A stretch of DNA of 64,000 bases from Pseudomonas gozinkensis (GTDB lineage: Bacteria; Pseudomonadota; Gammaproteobacteria; Pseudomonadales; Pseudomonadaceae). A program made the translations under genes and the position numbers. Positions 18,442 to 26,900 of the stretch are shown piece after piece (within the stretch, counting starts at the first letter, position 1; each line of letters opens with the position of its first letter). The stretch spans positions 956,501-1,020,500 of the forward strand of contig NZ_CP062253.1 in assembly GCF_014863585.1 (NCBI RefSeq), written 5' to 3'. The notes under the pieces are model-generated. The model had not been told where the DNA came from. It saw nothing but the letters and a program-made list of their open reading frames with translations, and did no database searches.

Positions 18442-20631
18442 ATGCACAACGACGGGAATGTAGTGCCTTTGCACAAGGCCACTACCGATCAGGCGACTCA
18501 CTCGCCGCTCGCCCGCCTGCCTGTGATTCTGCTTCAGGTTCGCGACAAGGCTGCCCAGCGCCTGCGCAATGGTTTGCAGGAGCTGTTCGATAACGCCGAC
18601 GACACCCTGTTTGAAATGGCCGACCGGGCGCGTAACGACGTCGAACAGAACATCTTTTTCGAAGCCATGCGCGACCTGCGCCTCAAGCGCAAGAACATCG
18701 AGCGCGGTTTTCTCGAGCAGTTCTTCGAAGCCTTTGTCGGCCTCACTCAATTCGATCCCGTTCCCGCTGTCCTGTCTCACGCCTTGCAATACGAGGACAC
18801 GACCGCGCGCACCGACGACATGGAGCGCAGCGTCGCGGTCGAAACCATGGTCGGCCGCGTGCTGAATCGCGACGGATTTGCCCTCGATCAACTGACCGCG
18901 CGATTCAACGCGCTGTTGGGCAAGACCCTGGACGATCAATACAACCCGCTGGGCCCGGCGATGCTCTGCGAGTACTTCCTGCAGGCCGGACGCAATCTGG
19001 GAGTGGAGATCAAGGTCAAACTGATCCTGCTCAAATTGTTCGAACGTTATGTCCTGGCCGATACCGATCAACTCTATGCCGAAGCCAACCAACTGCTGAT
19101 TGCTACGGGCGTGTTGCCCGAGCTCAAGCCGGCGCCGGCCCGTCGCGCCATCGATCAGGCCGTGGCCAGCGTGCAGAGCGAATTCGAGGGTGTCGATAAA
19201 CCCCAGACGGATGCAGGCGTGCAGGAGGTCTTCGCCGCGTTGCAGGAGTTGTTGCTGCACGTGCGTGGCACCGTTGCGCCAACCCTTGAGCCCAGCGCTC
19301 CCGCCCAACCGATTTCCACCCGCGACCTGCTGCGCCTGCTCTCGCACTTGCAGCAATACGTACCGGCGCTGGCGGTGCAGGACGACTTCGATCTGCGCCA
19401 TCAGCTTGAGCAGTTGCTTACCCGCGTCAGCGTGCGCAGCGGTAAATCAAGAATCGTCGGCGGGGCTGACGAGGACGTGATCAATCTGGTGGCGATGGTC
19501 TTCGACTGCATTCTTGATGATCGCAACCTGCCAGATTCGCTCAAGGCACTGATTGCACGTTTGCAGATCCCGATGTTGAAGGTCGCGGTCATCGACAAAA
19601 GCTTCTTCAGCCGCAGCAGCCATCCGGCGCGTCGCCTGCTCAACGAAATTGCCGAGGCGGCCATGGGCTGGGGCGAGTGCGACGTTAATGCACGCGACAG
19701 CCTGTACCTGCGCATCGAGCAAGTGGTGCAGCGCCTGCTGACGGATTTCGTCGATGACCCGGCGATTTTTTCCGAGTTGCTGGCGGACTTCCTCGCGTTC
19801 ACCAGTGACGAGCGCCGTCGCAGCGAATTGCTTGAACAGCGTTTGCGCGATGCCGAAGAGGGCCGGGCGAAAACCGAACTGGCGCGCCAACGGGTGGAGC
19901 AGGCGCTGAATCAGGCGTTGCTGGGCAAAGTCCTGCCACCGTCGGTGGTGACGTTCGTGCAGGAGGCCTGGAGCAAAGTGTTGCTGCTGACCTGCCTCAA
20001 GCACGGCGATCAGTCTGCCGAATGGCAGGCCGACGTGCAGACCATGGAACAATTGATCTGGAGCGTGCAGCGTCACGAGGATGCTGAAGCCGGCCTGCGT
20101 CTGCTGGCGCTGGTGCCGGGGTTGCTCAAGTCACTGCGCGATGGCCTGAGCAGTTCGGCCTTCGATCCGTTTGCGACCAGCGGCTTTTTCAGTGAACTGG
20201 AAGGGCTGCATGTACGCCTGCTCGAAGCGTCCAGTGAACCGGATCAGGTCGCGTTGCCGGAAATGATCGAAGTGTCGCAGGCGATTGTCTTGCAGATGGC
20301 CGAAGACGGCCTTCAACCTCGCACGCCGGCGCGTTTGCCGGCCGACGACGCAGGCCTGCGTCAGGTCGATCAGTTACGCCTGGGCAGTTGGGTGGCGTTC
20401 GAGGAAGACGAGGAGCACACCCTGCGCTGCAAACTGGCGGCGATCATCGAAGCCACCGGCAAGTACGTGTTTGTCGACCGCACCGGGATGAAAGTGCTGG
20501 AGCGCGACCGCACTGAACTGGCCCTGGCGTTTCGTCGCGGCGCGGTGCGGGCGCTGGATGATACCTTGCTGTTCGACCGGGCACTGGAGTCGGTGCTCGG
20601 CAATCTGCGGCGGCTCAATCGCGGCAAGTGA
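18442..20631 (+). CDS. DUF1631 family protein
   Basis: 729 residues, cytoplasmic by composition, mostly helical. The N-terminal LFEMADRARNDVEQNIFFEAM region and a long middle part rich in leucine and charged helices fit the DUF1631 family, which has no established biochemical role. The last 100 residues form a distinct beta-rich segment (LGSWVAFEEDEEHTLRCKLA then GKYVFVDRTGMKV) that resembles PilZ-like tails; this is a visual resemblance only, and the RxxxR and DxSxxG motifs that define c-di-GMP binding are not seen. TCAGGAGG precedes the ATG. It lies between nadC and ampD as in P. aeruginosa. Confidence 0.85.
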   Translation: MHNDGNVVPLHKATTDQATHSPLARLPVILLQVRDKAAQRLRNGLQELFDNADDTLFEMADRARNDVEQNIFFEAMRDLRLKRKNIERGFLEQFFEAFVGLTQFDPVPAVLSHALQYEDTTARTDDMERSVAVETMVGRVLNRDGFALDQLTARFNALLGKTLDDQYNPLGPAMLCEYFLQAGRNLGVEIKVKLILLKLFERYVLADTDQLYAEANQLLIATGVLPELKPAPARRAIDQAVASVQSEFEGVDKPQTDAGVQEVFAALQELLLHVRGTVAPTLEPSAPAQPISTRDLLRLLSHLQQYVPALAVQDDFDLRHQLEQLLTRVSVRSGKSRIVGGADEDVINLVAMVFDCILDDRNLPDSLKALIARLQIPMLKVAVIDKSFFSRSSHPARRLLNEIAEAAMGWGECDVNARDSLYLRIEQVVQRLLTDFVDDPAIFSELLADFLAFTSDERRRSELLEQRLRDAEEGRAKTELARQRVEQALNQALLGKVLPPSVVTFVQEAWSKVLLLTCLKHGDQSAEWQADVQTMEQLIWSVQRHEDAEAGLRLLALVPGLLKSLRDGLSSSAFDPFATSGFFSELEGLHVRLLEASSEPDQVALPEMIEVSQAIVLQMAEDGLQPRTPARLPADDAGLRQVDQLRLGSWVAFEEDEEHTLRCKLAAIIEATGKYVFVDRTGMKVLERDRTELALAFRRGAVRALDDTLLFDRALESVLGNLRRLNRGK

Positions 20632-20695
20632 TCGCGCGCCGGGGGCCGATCACGGCATACTGGTCGCCAACACAGTCGGCGTTGAAGGAATCGGT

Positions 20696-21256
20696 ATGCA
20701 GTTGGATCCCGCAAGCGGGTGGTGTCACGGGGTGCAGGTCTGCCCTTCGCCCAACTTCAATGAACGCCCGGCGGGCGAAGTCTCCCTGTTGGTCATCCAC
20801 AACATCAGCCTGCCGCCGGCGCAGTTCGCCACCGGCAAGGTCCAGGAATTTTTCCAGAATCGTCTGGATGTCACGGAACATCCCTACTTTGCCGGGATCG
20901 CCGACCTGCGCGTGTCCGCGCATTTTCTGATCGAACGTGACGGCAAGGTCACCCAGTTTGTCTCCTGTCTTGAGCGTGCCTGGCATGCCGGCGTTTCGGT
21001 GTTCGAAGGACGGGAAACCTGTAACGATTTTTCGGTGGGCATCGAGCTGGAAGGCACCGATGATCTGCCGTTCACCGATGCACAGTATCAGGCGTTGACC
21101 GTGCTGACCCGGCAGATACAGGCGGCGTTCCCGGCGATCACCGTCGAGCGCATCTGCGGGCACAGCGACATCGCCCCCGGACGCAAGACCGACCCCGGAC
21201 CCGCATTCGACTGGGCACGCTACCGCGCCGCCCTGGCACAAGAGGAAGGACAATGA
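20696..21256 (+). CDS. ampD: 1,6-anhydro-N-acetylmuramyl-L-alanine amidase AmpD
   Basis: 186 residues. A cytoplasmic zinc amidase that removes the peptide from anhydro-muropeptides during wall recycling; its loss derepresses AmpC beta-lactamase in relatives. The zinc ligands are apparent in LLVIHNISLPP (His), ICGHSDIAPGRKTDPG (His and Asp), with the catalytic-region GIELEGTDD. ATG 20696 is chosen because of GAAGGA upstream and the conserved MQLDPASGWC start. It overlaps ampE by 4 bases. Confidence 0.95.
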   Translation: MQLDPASGWCHGVQVCPSPNFNERPAGEVSLLVIHNISLPPAQFATGKVQEFFQNRLDVTEHPYFAGIADLRVSAHFLIERDGKVTQFVSCLERAWHAGVSVFEGRETCNDFSVGIELEGTDDLPFTDAQYQALTVLTRQIQAAFPAITVERICGHSDIAPGRKTDPGPAFDWARYRAALAQEEGQ

Positions 21257-22086
21257 GTTTTCTGGTGTTACTGCTGGCGGTCTGGATCGAGAAGTTCTCG
21301 GCCCTGCGCCAACGGGTTCAACGCGATGGCGGATGGATCCGCGAACTGCACAAGCTTGAAACCGGCGGGCTGGCCAAACAGCCGTGGCTGGTGCTGACCG
21401 TCCTGGTGCTGTTGCCGGTGGCGCTGCTGGGATTACTGCTGGTGGTGCTGGATCCGGTGGCCTACGGTTTGCTGGCGTTGCCAGTGCACCTGCTGGTGGT
21501 GATTTACAGCCTGGGACGGGGCGATCTGCTTGGCGGACTCGGGCCGTTTCGCGACGCCTGGCGCCGTGAGGATCTGCAGGCCGCCGCGCACGTGGCCAAG
21601 CGTGATCTGAACATTTGCGCCGAAAGCGGCGAACAATTGCTGGAGCAAGTGCAACGGCATCTGTTGTGGCAGGCCTACCAGAGCTTCTTTGCGGTGATTT
21701 TCTGGTATTTCCTGCTCGGGCCGGTCGCGGCGCTGAGCTATCGCTTGCTGGCGCTGGCGGAAGAAAACGCCCAGAACCCGGCGGTGGCCGAACGGGCCGG
21801 GCAACTGCGTCACGCCTTCGACTGGGTGCCGGTGCGCCTGCTGGCGGCGAGTCTTGCCCTGGTCGGCAATTTCGTCGCGGTCAGCCGGGTGATGCTGCAC
21901 GAACTGCTGAACTGGAACATCAGCGCTGCGCAACTGATCAACAAGGTCGGGCTGGCTGCCGGGGAAATTCCGCCGGCCGCCGTTGGTCCTGAAGGCATCA
22001 ATACCCTCGACTGCCTGTGGGAACTGCTGCTGCGGGCGGCGGTGCTTTGGTATGCCGGCTTTGCCTTGTGGACGGTGCTGGCGTAG
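21253..22086 (+). CDS. ampE: Regulatory signalling modulator AmpE
   Basis: 277 residues, an inner-membrane protein with four or so hydrophobic segments (about 1-10, 40-82, 140-160, 255-277) and a soluble loop. Genetically linked to beta-lactamase regulation, though its biochemical role is unclear. The start overlaps the ampD stop (ATGA), so it is translationally coupled. The N-terminal MSFLVLLLAVWIEKFSALR is typical of the family. A GC hairpin follows at about 22,099. Confidence 0.93.
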   Translation: MSFLVLLLAVWIEKFSALRQRVQRDGGWIRELHKLETGGLAKQPWLVLTVLVLLPVALLGLLLVVLDPVAYGLLALPVHLLVVIYSLGRGDLLGGLGPFRDAWRREDLQAAAHVAKRDLNICAESGEQLLEQVQRHLLWQAYQSFFAVIFWYFLLGPVAALSYRLLALAEENAQNPAVAERAGQLRHAFDWVPVRLLAASLALVGNFVAVSRVMLHELLNWNISAAQLINKVGLAAGEIPPAAVGPEGINTLDCLWELLLRAAVLWYAGFALWTVLA

Positions 22087-22098
22087 GTCGTTCGCGTG

Positions 22099-22121
22099 AC
22101 GAGGGGGGCAATCCCCCTCGT
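22099..22121 (+). terminator. Probable terminator after ampE
   Basis: Stem ACGAGGGGG / CCCCCTCGT with a GCAAT loop, but only TTAACCTTAA follows. The weak T run lowers confidence. Confidence 0.5.
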
Positions 22122-22243
22122 TAACCTTAAGTTACAAAACCTCCCCTCGATTTGAGCTATACAGAGATGGCGCCCGATAGTGGCTATCTGCTGTCGCCCC
22201 GCGCCTGCCAATAAAAACAAGAAAAAACCAAGGGAGACTTCCA

Positions 22244-24274
22244 GTGAAGAGCTTGCTCTATCCCGCCGTCTCGCTGATGAACCGCTTGAGCTTCGGCATG
22301 AAGTTCAGCCTGATCAGCGTGCTGTTCCTGGTGCCGATGCTGGTGACCAATTTCTATCTGGTGCGCGATTCCTATCGCGAATTCCAGGGCACCCGGGTGG
22401 AGCTGCAGAGCCTTGATCTGCTGGGTAGCAGTCTGGCCCTGCGCCGGGATCTGGAAACCCTCAACAATCTGGTGCAGATCAACGTCACCCTCGGACAGTC
22501 CGGCAAGGCCGGCAATGTCGAGGCGCAGATCACCCACCTTGAGCAAAACGTTGTGGCGCGCCTGCAAGGGCTGACGCCCATGACCGAAGATCCGGAGCAG
22601 ATCAAATTCTTCGACGCCAAACGCGATGAAATGATCGCTGCGTTCAAGGCCCAGCAAGCGGAAAACTCCCTGCAAAGCAAAAGTGCGCTGATCGGCAAAC
22701 TGCTGGGCAATGCGCAGATTTTCAGCCAGATCGTGGCCAGTCAGGCCGGGTTGAGCCGTGACAACCAGAGCGACATACGTCAGCTCAGCGAGCTGATCAC
22801 CGCGATCACACCGGCCGTCACCCAGGCCTTGGGCGAAGGTCGGGCAATGGGCTCGTATTCTTTGGGCCAGGGCTTTCTCAACAGTTCGTCGAGCACCCGT
22901 TTCGACGAGTTGCTGGTGCAGATCGAAAAACTTCAGGCCGAGTACGGTCTGAAATTGCAGGACGCACTGGGTTCGAGCAAAGCCGCCCGTGATTCCCTGA
23001 GCGCTCCGGCCGATGCCAGCAAGGCGTCGCTGAAGCAGGCCGGCACACTGATCGAAGAACAAGTGGTGATGGCCGAAACGCTCGACGCGCCATGGCAGGC
23101 ATTTTACGACCAGGTCACCGGGCTGATGGACCACACCTATCAGCTCAACGACGCCACCCTGAAATTCCTCGACACCCAATTGCAGCAGCGCCTGGGGCAA
23201 AACCGCACGCACATGGTGCTGCAAGCTGTGGCGCTGTCGGTGGTGTTCGTGCTGATTTTCTATCTCTATGGCGGTTTTTACGCGTCGACCCGCGCCACGC
23301 TGAAAAACCTCGGCGCCATGATGGACAAGGTGGCGGCGGGCGACATGACGGTGAATTTCCACGCCAATAGTCGCGATGAACTCGGTGAGTTGGGGGAAGT
23401 GTTCAACGGTACGGTGAGGAAAATCCATGACCTGATCGAACGGGTCGGCCACACCGTGGGCGAGGTCGAGCGGCAGGCGGGGCAGGTGGAAAACGTCTCG
23501 GCGCAAAGTAACCAGGCAGTCGCCGGGCAACGCACGCAAATCGAGCAAGTAGCCACCGCGATGAACCAGATGTCGGCGACATCGCTGGAGGTGGCACGCA
23601 GTGCGGCGGCAGCGGTCAGCAGCGCCCACAGCGTGAACGACGAAACCATCAGTGGTCGTGGGCTGGTGGAATCACAACAGGGCAGCATCGCGGCACTGGC
23701 GAGCGAAATCGATCAATCGGTGCTGGTGATCAACCAGTTGGCCAGCGACAGCCAGTCAATCAGCCGCGTTCTGGAAGTGATCAAGAGCATCGCCGAGCAG
23801 ACCAATCTGCTGGCGCTCAACGCCGCGATTGAAGCGGCGCGGGCCGGTGAGCAGGGACGCGGTTTTGCCGTGGTCGCTGACGAAGTCCGGACCCTGGCCA
23901 GACGCACCCAGCAATCGACCGAAGAAATCGAACAGATGATCGCCAAGCTCCACGGCGGCGTCGGCGCCGCGGTGAAGGCCATGGGTGTCAGCCATCAGAT
24001 GGCCAACGGCACGGTGGGGCAATCGGAAAAGGTCCAGCAGGCGCTGGAAAACATCCTCGGCGCTGTCGGCATGATCGTCGACCAGAACCAGCAGATCGCC
24101 GCCGCCGTCGAGCAACAGACGGCCGTCGCCCACGACATCGACCAGAACATCGTCGAGATCAACCGTGCCGGCGAGCGCACCGCAGAAGGTGCCCATCAGA
24201 CTGAAGATGCCAGCCGCGCGCTATCGGCACAGGTGGTTGAGTTGAAGCAATTGATCAGCGCGTTCCGGGTTTGA
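22244..24274 (+). CDS. Methyl-accepting chemotaxis protein
   Basis: 676 residues from GTG 22244 with AAGGGA upstream. Two membrane segments (about 17-38 and 324-346) enclose a large, helix-rich sensor region; no familiar small-molecule pocket was recognised, so the ligand is unknown. A HAMP domain (about 346-400) is followed by the cytoplasmic signalling hairpin, whose tip SIAEQTNLLALNAAIEAARA lies near residues 515-535. There is no C-terminal CheR-tethering pentapeptide (it ends LISAFRV). It follows ampE as in P. aeruginosa. A terminator follows. Confidence 0.93.
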   Translation: MKSLLYPAVSLMNRLSFGMKFSLISVLFLVPMLVTNFYLVRDSYREFQGTRVELQSLDLLGSSLALRRDLETLNNLVQINVTLGQSGKAGNVEAQITHLEQNVVARLQGLTPMTEDPEQIKFFDAKRDEMIAAFKAQQAENSLQSKSALIGKLLGNAQIFSQIVASQAGLSRDNQSDIRQLSELITAITPAVTQALGEGRAMGSYSLGQGFLNSSSSTRFDELLVQIEKLQAEYGLKLQDALGSSKAARDSLSAPADASKASLKQAGTLIEEQVVMAETLDAPWQAFYDQVTGLMDHTYQLNDATLKFLDTQLQQRLGQNRTHMVLQAVALSVVFVLIFYLYGGFYASTRATLKNLGAMMDKVAAGDMTVNFHANSRDELGELGEVFNGTVRKIHDLIERVGHTVGEVERQAGQVENVSAQSNQAVAGQRTQIEQVATAMNQMSATSLEVARSAAAAVSSAHSVNDETISGRGLVESQQGSIAALASEIDQSVLVINQLASDSQSISRVLEVIKSIAEQTNLLALNAAIEAARAGEQGRGFAVVADEVRTLARRTQQSTEEIEQMIAKLHGGVGAAVKAMGVSHQMANGTVGQSEKVQQALENILGAVGMIVDQNQQIAAAVEQQTAVAHDIDQNIVEINRAGERTAEGAHQTEDASRALSAQVVELKQLISAFRV

Positions 24275-24278
24275 ATGG

Positions 24279-24305
24279 ACCTGCCTCTTGTGAGGCAGGT
24301 TTTTT
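24279..24305 (+). terminator. Intrinsic terminator after the chemoreceptor gene
   Basis: Stem ACCTGCCTC / GAGGCAGGT with a short TTGT loop and six T residues. Confidence 0.9.
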
Positions 24306-24428
24306 CGGAATGCCTTGTAGTACTTTTTTGCTTACATCTGTAAGCCAAATCCTGATTTCCTCCGGGGGCTGGATTTTCGTCTTCAATGAACCAAGCTCAG
24401 TTCATTGACCACTTGGAGGAGGCCGCTC

Positions 24429-24818
24429 ATGTCCGTCGCAACCCTGGGAGTTCAGGGCCATTGCGCCCACTGCCAGACTACGCTGGTGCTCAAGCCTTGG
24501 CAGCTCAATGCCATCTCGATTCACGAAGCCTTCACCTGCGCCCATTGCCAGAAAAGCCTGGAGTTGCGCTGCCCGAAGCAGATCAAACGCTTCCGTTCGC
24601 TCGATTCACTTGGCCTGCTGCGCGCCAGTGCACTGGTGACGGTGTGCACCGCGCTGCTGGTGGCGTTGGTGATGGAGTGGGTAGGGTTGCTCAGCGTCAC
24701 CGAGCAGTTGAACGCGTCGCTGATCGCGATTTTCGTGTACTTCGCAGTGATTCGTTATGCCCGCCAGCGCCAGCACCTGACCCTGATTCTCGACGCGGCC
24801 AAGGCCCACGCCGACTGA
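24429..24818 (+). CDS. Small zinc-ribbon membrane protein, function unknown
   Basis: 129 residues. Two CxxC pairs (C12/C15 and C37/C40, both CAHC) form a probable four-cysteine zinc ribbon in the cytoplasmic N-terminus. They are followed by a basic stretch (KQIKRFRS) and two membrane helices (about 67-90 and 96-112). The basic stretch before the first helix agrees with an inside N-terminus. TTGGAGGAGG precedes ATG 24429; a slightly upstream in-frame ATG is less well placed. Its stop is immediately adjacent to the stop of the convergent tatD gene. Confidence 0.75.
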   Translation: MSVATLGVQGHCAHCQTTLVLKPWQLNAISIHEAFTCAHCQKSLELRCPKQIKRFRSLDSLGLLRASALVTVCTALLVALVMEWVGLLSVTEQLNASLIAIFVYFAVIRYARQRQHLTLILDAAKAHAD

Positions 24819-25595
24819 CTACCAGCCGAACACGTCGCAGCTGTTGGCGGTACTGGCGGCGGCAAGTTCTTGTGCACTGATGTTCATCAATGCGGCGAGT
24901 GACGTGCAAATCGCCGGCAGATGCGCAGGCGTATTGCGCACGCCGGGAAACATGGCGGGCGCCATGTCCGGTGAGTCGGTTTCCAGCACCACTGAATTCA
25001 GCGGCAAGTCGGCCAGCACCCGGTGCATACGCAATGCCTGCGGCCAGGTTGGCGCACCGCCAAGGCCGAGTTTGAAACCGAGTTTGATGTATTCCCGCGC
25101 TTCTTCACGGCTGCCGGCGAAAGCGTGGATGATCCCGGCGCGTTTGAGCTTGAAGCGCTTGAGCGTGGCAATCACCGCCGCATGGCTGCGCCGTACATGG
25201 ATCAATGCCGGCAGTTCAAAATCCGCCGCCAGTTGCAGCTGTGCCTCGAACAGCGCTTGCTGGCGTTCGCGGTCGAGGGTTTCGACGAAGTAATCCAGGC
25301 CGATTTCGCCGACTGCACACAGCTGCCGATGACCCTTTAGCCGTGTCAGCCAGTCGCCCAGAGCAAGCAGGTCTGCAGGCCGATGCTGATCGAGATACAC
25401 CGGGTGCAACCCGAACGCGGCGTACAAGTCGGTGTCGCTTTGCACCAGATCCCACACCCGCTGCCAGTTCGCCTCGTAGACCCCGAGCACCACCATTCGC
25501 CGCACCCCGAGGGCGCGGCTTTCGCTCAGCAGCGCCGCGCGGTCGGCGTCGAAGTCGGGGAAGTCCAGATGGGTGTGGCTGTCGATCAGCTCCAC
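24819..25595 (-). CDS. TatD family metal-dependent hydrolase (YjjV-like)
   Basis: 258 residues from GTG 25595. A TIM-barrel metal-dependent hydrolase; relatives have DNase activity. Metal-ligand motifs are in place: IDSHTHLDF, AVGEIGLDY, PALIHVRRS, IIHAFAGS and LETDSPDM. It begins 3 bases after the cra stop, so the two are cotranscribed. Whether it is TatD proper or the YjjV/YjjP branch cannot be decided by eye; the LETDSPDMAP motif and the pairing with cra suggest the YjjV branch. Confidence 0.88.
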   Translation of the reverse strand: MELIDSHTHLDFPDFDADRAALLSESRALGVRRMVVLGVYEANWQRVWDLVQSDTDLYAAFGLHPVYLDQHRPADLLALGDWLTRLKGHRQLCAVGEIGLDYFVETLDRERQQALFEAQLQLAADFELPALIHVRRSHAAVIATLKRFKLKRAGIIHAFAGSREEAREYIKLGFKLGLGGAPTWPQALRMHRVLADLPLNSVVLETDSPDMAPAMFPGVRNTPAHLPAICTSLAALMNISAQELAAASTANSCDVFGW

Positions 25596-25598
25596 GGC

Positions 25599-26594
25599 TC
25601 AGTCCCGGTGAATACGCTGCTTGAAGGTACGGGCGATGGCCTGCACGCCAGGCTGGTAGTCCGATTGTTCGACCGCCGCCAGCGCCAGTTCCAGCGCCTT
25701 GTCGGCGATCAACTGGTGCTGCTGGGCCATGGCATTGACCGGTAGCGGCAGGAAGTCGAGCAACTGGGTGTCGCCAAATGTGCCGAGGCGCAGCGGGCGG
25801 GATTTGAGCGGGTAGTCGTGCAGCGCGTCGAACACACCCTGCAGCAACACGTAGGACGTGGTCACCAGCGCGTCCGGCAAATGCCCGAGACGTTGCAGGA
25901 GTTCCTCCATCAACTGCTTGCCGCACTCGCGGCTGAAGGATTCGGCGTGTTCGATCAGCACTTCGCCCTTGAACCCGGCGAGGGCCTGTTTGAACCCGGC
26001 GGCACGTTCCTGGCTGATGCTCAGTTCCGGACGCGCGCCCAGCAGCACGATCTGCTTTGGCTGCGACTCGAGCAGGCTTTCGGTCAAGTGCAGGCTGGCT
26101 TCACGGTCATCGCTGACCACCGAGCAGAAGTATTCGGCATCCATCACCCGGTCGATGGCAATGATCGGCAGGCCCTTGGCCTGCAACTGACGATAACTGT
26201 CGTCACCGGCGGGCAGGCAACTGGCGACGATCAACGCATCGCAGCGCCGGGCGCGGAACAGTTGCAGCAGTTGCCGCTCGCTGTCCGGTGCATCGTCGGA
26301 GCTGGCGATCAGCAGCTGATAACCGCGAGCCCGGGCGCCTTGCTCCAGCAGTTTGGCGATCCGCGCGTAACTGGGGTTTTCCAGATCCGGCAGGATAAAA
26401 CCCAGGGTCCGGGTGTGCCGACTGCGCAGCCCGGCCGCCTGTGGATTGGGGGTAAAGCCGTGCAGATCGACCACCGCCCGCACCCGCTCGACGGTGGCGT
26501 TGCTGATGCGTTGCTGTTCGGCCTTGCCGTTGATGACGTAGCTGGCGGTGGTCACGGACACTCCGGCCAACCGCGCGATATCACTGAGTTTCAA
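25599..26594 (-). CDS. cra: Catabolite repressor/activator Cra (FruR), LacI family
   Basis: 331 residues. The N-terminal helix-turn-helix reads MKLSDIARLAGVSVTTASYVI, followed by the hinge helix and a periplasmic-binding-protein-like sugar domain. In P. putida, Cra answers to fructose-1-phosphate, the product of FruA-FruB, and represses fruBKA. Here it is divergent from fruB across a 306-base gap that contains a matching operator. Downstream it is coupled to tatD. The gene name is strongly supported by context. Confidence 0.93.
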   Translation of the reverse strand: MKLSDIARLAGVSVTTASYVINGKAEQQRISNATVERVRAVVDLHGFTPNPQAAGLRSRHTRTLGFILPDLENPSYARIAKLLEQGARARGYQLLIASSDDAPDSERQLLQLFRARRCDALIVASCLPAGDDSYRQLQAKGLPIIAIDRVMDAEYFCSVVSDDREASLHLTESLLESQPKQIVLLGARPELSISQERAAGFKQALAGFKGEVLIEHAESFSRECGKQLMEELLQRLGHLPDALVTTSYVLLQGVFDALHDYPLKSRPLRLGTFGDTQLLDFLPLPVNAMAQQHQLIADKALELALAAVEQSDYQPGVQAIARTFKQRIHRD

Positions 26595-26900
26595 CCCGGG
26601 ATTTCCTTGTTTTTTCGAGCTTGCCGCGACATTTTCGCCAATCCTACCCGATTCAGGCAGGCGACCATTGTCTCAGCGCATCCGACAAGTTGGACTTCAA
26701 GGATGGGGCATTATCGAGTAACGTGCCGATCAATCTAGATTAAACGTTTCAGCAAGCGTATTTTCTACGTTTTAGACGCCTTTGGCCGGTTCTGCCGTGA
26801 AACCGCCAAAACTGCCTCCTGAAAAGGAAGCCTACAAGCGCCTAAGCTGCAACCATTCAAAACAATACCTGGCGCATGAATGCGTCAAAAAGGAGATCGC
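26595..26900. promoter_or_regulatory. cra-fruB divergent intergenic region
   Basis: A 306-base gap with no open frame worth calling. It contains one exact Cra-type operator near its middle and AAGGAG ahead of fruB. A CCGCCAAAACTGCC run and an AT-rich stretch around 26,755-26,775 (TATTTTCTACGTTTTAG) may include promoter elements, but no clear -35/-10 pair was settled on. Confidence 0.7.
26740..26751. promoter_or_regulatory. Cra operator upstream of fruB
   Basis: TTAAACGTTTCA, identical to the P. putida Cra target in front of fruB as I recall it. It lies 150 bases before the fruB start and 146 before cra. Confidence 0.88.

Noticed and set aside
22144..22190. Possible flagellar (sigma-28) promoter before the chemoreceptor
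   Set aside because: A CCGATA element is present, but no TAAA-type -35 lies at the required spacing.
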